A stretch of 64,000 nt of DNA from Rhynchonema sp. JSB1_4. Lineage: Eukaryota; Nematoda; Chromadorea; Monhysterida; Xyalidae. The position numbers were made by a program, and so were the translations under genes. The notes under the pieces were generated by a model. It saw nothing but the letters and a program-made list of their open reading frames with translations, had not been told where the DNA came from and searched no databases. Below, one piece after another: positions 56,509 through 64,000 of the stretch. Numbering within the stretch: position 1 is the first letter of the stretch; every line of letters starts with the position of its first letter. The stretch spans positions 80,522 to 144,521 of the forward strand of contig JASAMV010005235.1 in assembly GCA_030248065.1 (NCBI GenBank), in the 5' to 3' direction.

Positions 56509-57140
56509 GATTGATGTTCTTGTGCTGTGGATTTTTACTTGCTCTTTTTTAGGTTCACAATTGTCAAGTCATGTGACCTATAATGCATAGCTATTTTTTG
56601 ATAAAAGAAGGTCAATATCACAGTATGGAGATTTTTATTTACAACGGGACGTCTTGGTTGCCCGTGTTCAGGTTCCGTCAAGCTACCAGTTGTGTGCGTG
56701 GAAAGCAGAAACGCAAACATACAGTACACCAACCTTGAGTATGTTTCAGACCGCCTAAATTTCACGTATTGTTGACAACGCCCTCGTGTTTTATGCTGTT
56801 TGTATTAGCTGATAGGCTTGCTTTTTTGCCCAAACTGCGATGATTTTGGAGCTCCTTTGTCTTCTTGCTTAGTCAATTTGGTCTTGTTCAACATATGTAC
56901 AGTCGCGTCAGAAAAATGCATTAATTTTCTTGAAATAAGTTTTGGGATCACAGCAAGCGACAGCCATCTATAGTTCTGCCATTAGTAACGCGCTCAAAAG
57001 GAAATGATTCAAATTTTTCTACTTATCAGCGAGTGACTGACTAACTGCTATAAGCACATTTTGATAGTCTGTGTTAGGGCATAAAAAACCAAAAAATGAT
57101 CTTGATAAAAAGCCTCAAAAAAGGCCTGAAGACTGCATTT
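56509..57140. other. Region upstream of the VWA gene
   Basis: No gene recognised. It should include the VWA promoter; no specific element could be recognised. Confidence 0.4.
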
Positions 57141-57540
57141 ACAGGGTGGCCCAGAAGTAGCCACACTTGGTTAAGGATCCCATATTGTAATCGTCCGTGG
57201 CGCGGCTGTTTTTTGAGCTAGGAAAGTAAATAATAGTTCAGCTTGTGCAGAATTTAATAGGGAATAAGATAGAAATAATACTGATGTGATGTTTCACAGC
57301 CAGTGCACACACACAACGTTTCAGTTGACGGTCGTTTTTGCCGTGATTGTTGCTTGCTGGAGGAACAATGGACCGAAAATCATGTTCATTTTTTGCTTTA
57401 TTTCATCACTATAAGGGTTGTGCTTATTGTCAACTTGATAAAAAACGGTTATCCGAAGTTTCATTTGGTGACTTAATGTGTCATGGAGAGGTGAAACACA
57501 ATGACCGACAAGTGTTTTTTGTTTGTTTCTTGTGGTGACG
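57141..57540 (+). mobile_element. Repeat family E, copy 1 (GGGTGGCCCA terminus)
   Basis: Starts ACAGGGTGGCCCAGAAGTAG. An inverted homologous copy ends at 63457 (GGGCCACCCT). Homology runs about 270 bp, to TTTCATCACTA near 57410, where copy 2 is interrupted by a TA-flanked element; weaker similarity continues beyond. No recognised transposase. Confidence 0.65.
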
Positions 57541-59747
57541 TTCTGTGATCTGCTGCCGTCCTAGGGAGCTCGTCGACGGGGCAGATGCACTTGAGCACGC
57601 CACCTACTGTCACTCGCCAGACAGCTAGCAACGCGCCCGGACCGACAAGAGTCACGCCGAAGTGACCGTCTCAGCGCGCAAGTCAGCCCTGGACCAAAAT
57701 CCACACGCCTCGCGATGGCAACTCGGACGGCGCGGCTTGATCCTGGTGACAATCCAGTCACCCGCTTTCCTGCAATAAATGAAGCACAAGCAAACGGTCT
57801 CAGGCAAGCAAGCACAAAAACCCAACAAGACAAGCCCAGCAATCTAGCTGGCTGTTTCGCTTCCACGTATTGCACGAAAAGCACCCCGAAGTCGACTTCA
57901 ACAGCACGTTTTACGCTATATAACGATTAACGGAAATAAAGTAATGAAAGATAGAAATCGGCAATAATAATATCAAATATCCAATAAAATATCTCGCGAC
58001 TCCAAAACGGGCAGAAACACTCAAAACGAACACACACGATAACTCTGAATTACGATATTTACGAAACGGGAGAATTTACGATTTACGGAAGAGAAATCAA
58101 ACGGCGATAGAGATCAACGCTGAGCCAGTCCATTTGAATTTCCATGCTCAGCAACAGTCAACTCTGTCCGAACAGACGACATTCAGTTTGCAGACGACGA
58201 TATGAAGACGACATATGCCCAATGTCACAGTTCTTTGCCATGTGAAAATTGGCATTTTAGATATAACAAAGAAAGCACCATTATCACAATACTAACAATC
58301 GTCATAAAGATAAAATTTTAGTCCGTAGGCGCAGCAGCCCGAAACACACCCACACACAATGTGCAGATGTTTCGTGCCGGCTGGTTCGAATATCGATGGC
58401 ATTACATTTCAAACTGCGCGTGTAATTGCTCACTTCACCAAACTTTTATACGAAACTGTCGCATTGAGATTCTTCCGATTTTCATTTTTTTGGATTTCCA
58501 TTGATATTGTGCCGTTTTTTCTCATTGAGCTCCAGTGTGTTTTCAGACAAGCATTGGTGGAACGCGATATGATATGGAGAGGCGAGCGTTTATGACCATC
58601 AGTTTCAATGAAACGAGATATCCGTCGCAGCCCCACAAGATCGCACGCAACCGACATGTATTTCAAAATGAACCAATTCCAACTAAACACACGATCTTCA
58701 ATACGGTCAGCAAGTTTGCTCAACATTTGCACCGTTGCTGATTTGAATCGATCGATCAAATACAGCCGTCAATGCACCAAATATCGACCATAGTTCAAGA
58801 GTCAGATGAACAAAACTCATTGCAGATGAGCCGAAACGTGCACAGGAGTTGAAACGGACATCGGAAGAGAGGGTGCCACGAAAGGCGTTCCGAATGTTTC
58901 CGCATATAATTCATGTCATTCCCGCTTTGACTGATCAAGACAGACAAGCGATATGTTGTCAGGCGACATCGGCCGAAATTCGGGCACCGGGCAGTACGTC
59001 ATCGCTCGATCGCCAATGCGCTGTCGATGAAACCTACACATGCACGTCAGTGGATACACAAACAAGAACAATGTGGTTTCGTATTCGGTTGTGCCACCGC
59101 TGGCAACAATCGAGACACCATTGCATTCGGACCTGATGTCGGCGTTGACCGCAATTTACAACATCGTATTTTTGGTCCGTGTATCCGTTTGAAATCGGAG
59201 GCAATGTTGTCACGGGCGGTTACTTCCTTTTTCAACTTGCGCATTTGACGTTTATCCCAACGGTTTACAAATCCTTTTTTGCAGGTGAAACCAACCGCGC
59301 GATGGTGACGCAGCGTCTTTATGGTGACACGATAACAGCAAAACATCAACCCGAATGATGTGATCTATCAGGACTCAACGCCCCCACATACAGTATGTAG
59401 GTACGGCAAACCAGTGACGCCCTGGCCACCACACTCACACCAGATGTGATTTTTCTTCTTAGGGTATAGACAAGGTGTTGCCCCCCCCCAATGCACCCTA
59501 CAATTCGTTACAGTTCGAACAAAAAATGGCCGCAGTGACGCAAACGATCGATGATCGGATGCTTGATAATGTTTGGAGTGCGTGTGTTGAAAGACTGGAA
59601 TTGTGTGGCACATAGCGGCTGGGCACACTCACAATTAAACATTTTGAGCTGGCATTAGACGAGTGTTGACCCAATCCAAGCAAACCCACAGTTATCAACG
59701 TTTGTTGTGTGTGACGTTGATTACATTGTTTGCTTGTGTGCGACATT
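57541..59747. other. Stretch without a recognised gene
   Basis: 57560-57900 is more GC-rich than its surroundings and has open frames on both strands, and 58850-59250 has open frames (one contains CGFVFGCATAGNNRDTIAFG), but no family could be recognised. These may be internal parts of a decayed transposon lying between the two family E copies. Confidence 0.35.
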
Positions 59748-60017
59748 GGGTGGAATTCACGAAACAAAGTTCACCGTCAACCTCAACGTCAAAGTTCAAA
59801 GTCAGATGTTTCAGCGTCACGCTGGCTGTTGGACAAGACGCGGTTTTCTAAACGGAGTGTCAACTTTGACGCGTTGTTGTGTATGGTTGCACGGTTTTCT
59901 CAACAAAATATTATTTTCACGATGTAACACAAGCCTTGTCCATCAGGCAGCGTAATGCTGAAACATCTGACTTTGAACTTTGACGGTGAACTTGACTTTG
60001 TTTTGTGAATTCCACCC
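59748..60017. mobile_element. Foldback MITE family P
   Basis: GGGTGGAATTCACGAAACAA to TTGTTTTGTGAATTCCACCC, flanked by ATT on both sides. Same GGGTG...CACCC ends and 3-bp duplication as family B, so probably the same superfamily. Confidence 0.8.
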
Positions 60018-61129
60018 ATTGATTACGTCATTACGTTGTGTGTGTGTGACATTGATTACGATTCTTGTTACAATACTCAAGTCTCCAGTTTGGGTCATTT
60101 CTCGTTGGGTTTTTCCTAACAATCAAAGCTGCAAATGAAGCATCTTGTGCTGTTTGTTGCGAATCGGCAGATCACAACATGCTAAACAATGTGAAACATC
60201 ACCAAACCTTTGTTTTGCCAGGTGTAATGAGCGCAGGCCTAATACAGTCAAACCTCCACATATAGTGAACTCCACATAGTGAGTCCCCCCTGCGTGGTGC
60301 ACAATAATCATCAGTCCCCGAAGTTCCACGTGTTATAAACCTCCACATAGTGAAACATTGTTTTGTGAACGCTTTTTCGTCCTGAACAGGCTGAAAGGGC
60401 GTTTTTGACAGTGAACGAATTTTACCAGATGAACAAAATTGACCAAATGTCAACGTATACAACCTACTGCTGCAGTTCTTCACTAGCACGTTTCGGACTC
60501 AAAATCATGCCATATAGTAAATTTCCAAATTCGCTGCCGCACAGTAAAATACGCCCCATAGTTAATGTCAAGTTATAAACCCGAACGCCAACCATGCGCG
60601 GTTCTGAAACATTGCGCGCAGCTGCCTGGCCGGCTGCCAAGCTGCGTGTGTGTTGGCTGTCTGAATGTTTCACAAGTTGATTTTCCGGTTTAGAACCTGA
60701 TATTAACTATGGGGCGTACGTTACTGTGCGGCAGCGAATTTGGAAATTTACTATATAAGCCATAAATCTATGAAATCACCGTTGCAGCCAATTTTTCTCA
60801 CCATAATCTCACAGGTTCACTGTACCGCAGTGTTGTTCCTGGTCGGGCGATGAGGCGGTTATAACCGCCTACCTACCAGTGTACCTACCTACCCATTTTT
60901 CGGAGCGGCGGTTAGTGTACCTCTCTGGGAGGGGGGAAGACCCAAATTCAGGAAAAGACATTTTTTGAGGTCGAAAATTTGACCTATTTTGCAAAAATCT
61001 CCATAAAAATGGTATTGTGGCGACTTTTGACAACATTGACCTGAAAATCACCCATTTTAGGCCTAAAACTGCCCATCCTAGGCCTAAATGCTTATTTTAT
61101 GCAAACATCGAGGCGGTTAATGTACTAAT

Positions 61130-62687
61130 CAGGGTTGGGTAAAAAACGTTTTTTTCCCAAAAAATCGTTTTTTTAAAAACATTTAAAAAACGGTTTTTTA
61201 AAACGCCCAGATGACCAAAATATGCCCACAAAAAAATTGGAAAACGCTCATGTTGGGAAGAAAACGTGGTTAAAGTGACTCTACAATTGATCGTTGACCG
61301 CGTTTGTTTGCAGTCATTTTTTCAGAAAATGAAGACTAGGTCTCAGAAATCCAGATTTAGGAAATAGATTTTCAAGTCGTTGCTTTGTGATGTTTCACGG
61401 AGCCCACACATTTTTACAGGAGGAGAAAAAATGAAAAAAGTTTGAGGCAGGCCTGTGCGAAACACAAGGTATGTAATCCAATAGAAGATATTTTCAGCGT
61501 TTTGTACTCAGACGTTTTTCTGCTAAACGAGATATAAAGCATTGTGAGAAACGCCATGTGTGATACATAATAAACGAAACACTCCAAAAAATCAAGCCAT
61601 TTTAAAGCACCCTTTTACTCTAGCATAATTTTAAGCATCTGTGGTGAATGAAATAAGTTGTCAATTAGAAATAAAAATCGTCTAATTATCTAGTATTTAG
61701 GATGTGCTTTTCGTTTTTCAAAACCCTACACAGCTCACACAATGTTTACTACAACATGCGCAAGGCACCCATTCCCACAGCGCACACACACAAAGCTGAA
61801 ACATTATCCCCGGCCGGCTGTGTGTTGTCGTTGTGGTGTGTGCGCTGTGCGTGGTCTGAATGGCTGCCTTGCGCATGTTGTGGTAAACATTGTGTGAGCT
61901 GTGTAGGGTTTTGAAAAACGAAAAGCACATCCTGAATACCAGATAATTAGACGATTTTTATTTCTAATTGACAACTTATTTCAATCACCACAGATGCTTA
62001 AAATTATGCTAGAGTAAAAGGGTGCTTTAAAAGGGCTTGATTTTTTGGAGTGTTTCGTTTACTATTTATCACACATGGCGTTTCGCACAATGCTTTATAT
62101 CTCGTTTAACAGAAAAACACCTGAGTATAAAACGCTGAAAATATCTTCTATTGGATTACCTTATGTTTCGCACAGGCCTGCCTCAAACTTTTTTATTTTT
62201 TCTCCTCCTGCAAAAATGTGTGGGCTCCGTGAAACATCACAAAGCAACGACTTGAAAATCTATTTCCTAAATCTGGGTTTCTGATACCTGGTCTTCATTT
62301 TCTGAAAAAAATGACTGCAAACAAACGCGGTCAACGATCAATTGTAGAGTCACTTTAAATGAAGTAACTCTATGTGTTCTGAGGCAAAATAAACGGGTTT
62401 CAACCCTTTTCAAGCGAGTTGTTAAGATCCCATATCTGACCCGCATCATGGGACCAACTTTGGCCGGGGTCATCATTGAACGTCAAACTCCGCTATCGAC
62501 GTTTCTCGACAAAGTAAAAATTGGTCGAAAATTTTTTGAAAAAAATGGGACAAAAAAATTGATTTTCCTTGCTAATCAGGGTAAATCCCTGAAATCCAGG
62601 GTAATCCCTGAAAAATCAAGGAAATTCAGGATTTAAAAAACGTCGTTTTTTTAAGAAGAAACGCCGTCGTTTTTTTGCCCAACCCTT
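61130..62687. mobile_element. hAT-like MITE family C copy 5, interrupted
   Basis: Starts CAGGGTTGGGTAAAAAAC and ends TTTTTTTGCCCAACCCTT. Left 8-mer GTACTAAT; the right 8-mer reads GTACCAGT once MITE A5 (inserted at its TA) is removed, a 6 of 8 match. Confidence 0.8.
61274..62354. mobile_element. TTAA-targeting long palindrome 2 (1081 bp)
   Basis: Starts AGTGACTCTACAATTGATCG and ends with its exact complement, flanked by TTAA (61270-61273 and 62355-62358). The arms are about 540 bp each with few mismatches. The hAT copy at 22085-22587 preserves the uninterrupted TTAA site. Each arm carries one TGATGTTTCA motif. Confidence 0.9.
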
Positions 62688-62688
62688 G

Positions 62689-62967
62689 TATTGGTCGCAC
62701 AATGACTTTATAAGAATTGGTCAAATTTTTTTCCTGAATCGCAAAGCAGGCTAGTGACAGGGCAATGACGTTGCGTTGCGCGATCACACACAAAACACGT
62801 CGTAAAGAGAATGTTTCAGACCTGCGGCAACGTGGTTGATCTGCTAGATTATTTTCAGGTGAAAATGTTTTGTGAGAATCACAAATAGCACAGTAGTTAA
62901 GAGTGACTGAACGTGAAAATCAGGATTGATTTTGATAAATTCTTATATGGTCATTGTGCGACCAATA
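62689..62967. mobile_element. MITE family A copy 5
   Basis: Complete 279-bp copy inserted in the 8-bp target duplication of C5. Confidence 0.9.
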
Positions 62968-63176
62968 CCAGTGTACCTTGGTCGCGCCGGTTAGTGTTAT
63001 ACCTTAGGGGCGGGCCCCACGCCCAGGAACAACACTGCTGTACGGTCTGCTCAGCGTCGTTCATATCGACGAATTTACGGCTAGACGCCCTAATGTACGG
63101 CTCTACATAGTGAATATGCTACATGGTGAACAAAATGGCCGGTTCCCGTCCTGTTCACTATGTGGAGGTTTGACTG

Positions 63177-63457
63177 TAGTGATGAAATAACTCAAATAAT
63201 GAATGATTTTCGGTCCATTGTTCCTCCAGCAAGCAACAATCACGGCAAAAACGACCGTCCACAGAAACGTTGTGTGTGTGCACTGGCTATGAAACATCAC
63301 ATCAATGTTTTGCCACCAGTATTATTTATATCTTAGTCTCCATTGAATTCTACACAAGCTGAGCTATTCTTCAATTTCTTAGCTCCAAAAACAGCCGCGC
63401 CACAAGCGATTGCCGTATGGGATGCTTAACCTAGTGTACCTACTTTTGGGCCACCCT
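63177..63457 (-). mobile_element. Repeat family E, copy 2 (outer part)
   Basis: Reverse homologue of 57141-57410, up to TTTCATCACTA, where the pogo-like element is inserted. A weakly similar continuation may lie just left of 60243. Confidence 0.65.
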
Positions 63458-64000
63458 TATTAAAATTAAAAAAACAACACCATTCATATTTCCAGGGTTT
63501 ATGGTACATCACCCGTGCAACCATAGTATAAAATAGACAATACAAAGATCCCCAGTGAAAATACACAGATGCACGTGAAAAACGCAACGAAAGACAGTTA
63601 TCACAATTATTAGGTAATTAATGTATGTGGTTTGTAATAAAAACAAAAACATTTGCAAACCAGCGAGACATTGTGCGCTAATCAGACTGAAATCCGAACC
63701 GTTATTCGTATTTACAGTTCAGTTTTGACATGCAAAAAATGTTAGGTAAAACTGACACGACATAACCAGCAATCAAAATCGTAAAACGTATCAGTGAAAA
63801 ACAGAAACGATAATTTTTCAAAAAAGGTTACGTTTGGACACAAAAATCTCTGACAGGAAGCTTTCACAGTATAATCCGTCACCAGAAGATGGGGCGAATG
63901 TTGTAAACATCAAGCTATCCGACCAGAAGTTTCGAAAAAACACAAAGGGAGCTTAAACCGAAGTCATTATCAGTGCGTAACAAACACTGAAACATCATGG
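63458..64000. other. Stretch without recognised gene
   Basis: AT-rich; no gene or element recognised apart from one TGAAACATCA at 63988. Confidence 0.4.

Larger units (their letters stand above)
60245..63176. mobile_element. Pogo/Tc-like element, TA target, with nested insertions
   Basis: Starts CAGTCAAACCTCCACATA and ends TATGTGGAGGTTTGACTG, flanked by TA on both sides. CAGT(N)AACCTCC-type ends are typical of pogo/Tigger elements. It interrupts repeat E copy 2; the empty TA site is seen in copy 1 near 57409. Inside are C5 (61130-62687), which contains a TTAA element, and MITE A5. A further inverted repeat (about 60510-60766) is also inside. The core left after subtraction, about 1.1 kb, has no visible transposase, so it is non-autonomous. 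Confidence 0.8.

Overview
This is a eukaryotic, almost certainly nematode, window of an intron-rich and transposon-rich genome. The evidence is direct: GT-AG introns with short TTTCAG acceptors, a nematode-type TTAGGC telomere-like run inside an intron (3462-3479), a tRNA-Arg(UCG), and protein families typical of worms (a GT11 fucosyltransferase-like enzyme, an anion-type Cys-loop receptor, secreted VWA and Kunitz/thyroglobulin/lustrin-type proteins, an astacin fragment). The species was not identified. All gene models were built by hand from splice signals, reading-phase agreement across introns and family motifs. No transcripts or database searches were available.

Layout. 1-1191 (+): 3' part of a Ser/Thr-rich single-pass membrane protein built from small phase-1 exons. 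2519-5160 (-): seven-exon GT11-type glycosyltransferase. 5899-5971 (+): tRNA-Arg. 6151-7604: a foldback MITE followed by a 196-bp tandem repeat that begins like a Tc1 terminus. 9381-14737 (+): Cys-loop ligand-gated channel with the anion-type PAR motif. 14.7-28.2 kb: a transposon and microsatellite desert, with one astacin-like exon pair near 17.8 kb. 28256-46789 (-): a 36-exon secreted-type gene whose exons keep one open frame from a first Kunitz domain through seven thyroglobulin type-1 domains, lustrin-like Cys modules and more Kunitz domains to a stop and poly(A) signal. 46.8-52.4 kb: no gene recognised; the missing first exon(s) of the 36-exon gene should lie here. 52454-56508 (-): six-exon secreted VWA protein of 265 residues. 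56.5-64 kb: nested transposons.

The most unusual feature is not a gene. The exact 10-mer TGAAACATCA (reverse TGATGTTTCA) occurs 27 times on both strands where about 0.1 would be expected by chance. It lies in introns, exons, intergenic DNA and a few repeats, with nothing else shared around it. Its core (TGTTTCA) resembles the Ruby motif (CTGTTTCA) that drives individual piRNA (21U-RNA) genes in Caenorhabditis. The best hypothesis is that the window, above all the 36-exon gene at 28-47 kb, is a piRNA-gene cluster of a nematode with a variant Ruby motif.

The mobile DNA is also informative. Several MITE families have intact target duplications: hAT-like with 8-bp TSDs, TTAA-targeting long palindromes, TA-targeting and 3-bp families. 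They sit inside one another, with empty sites preserved in sister copies, so the order of insertion can be read.
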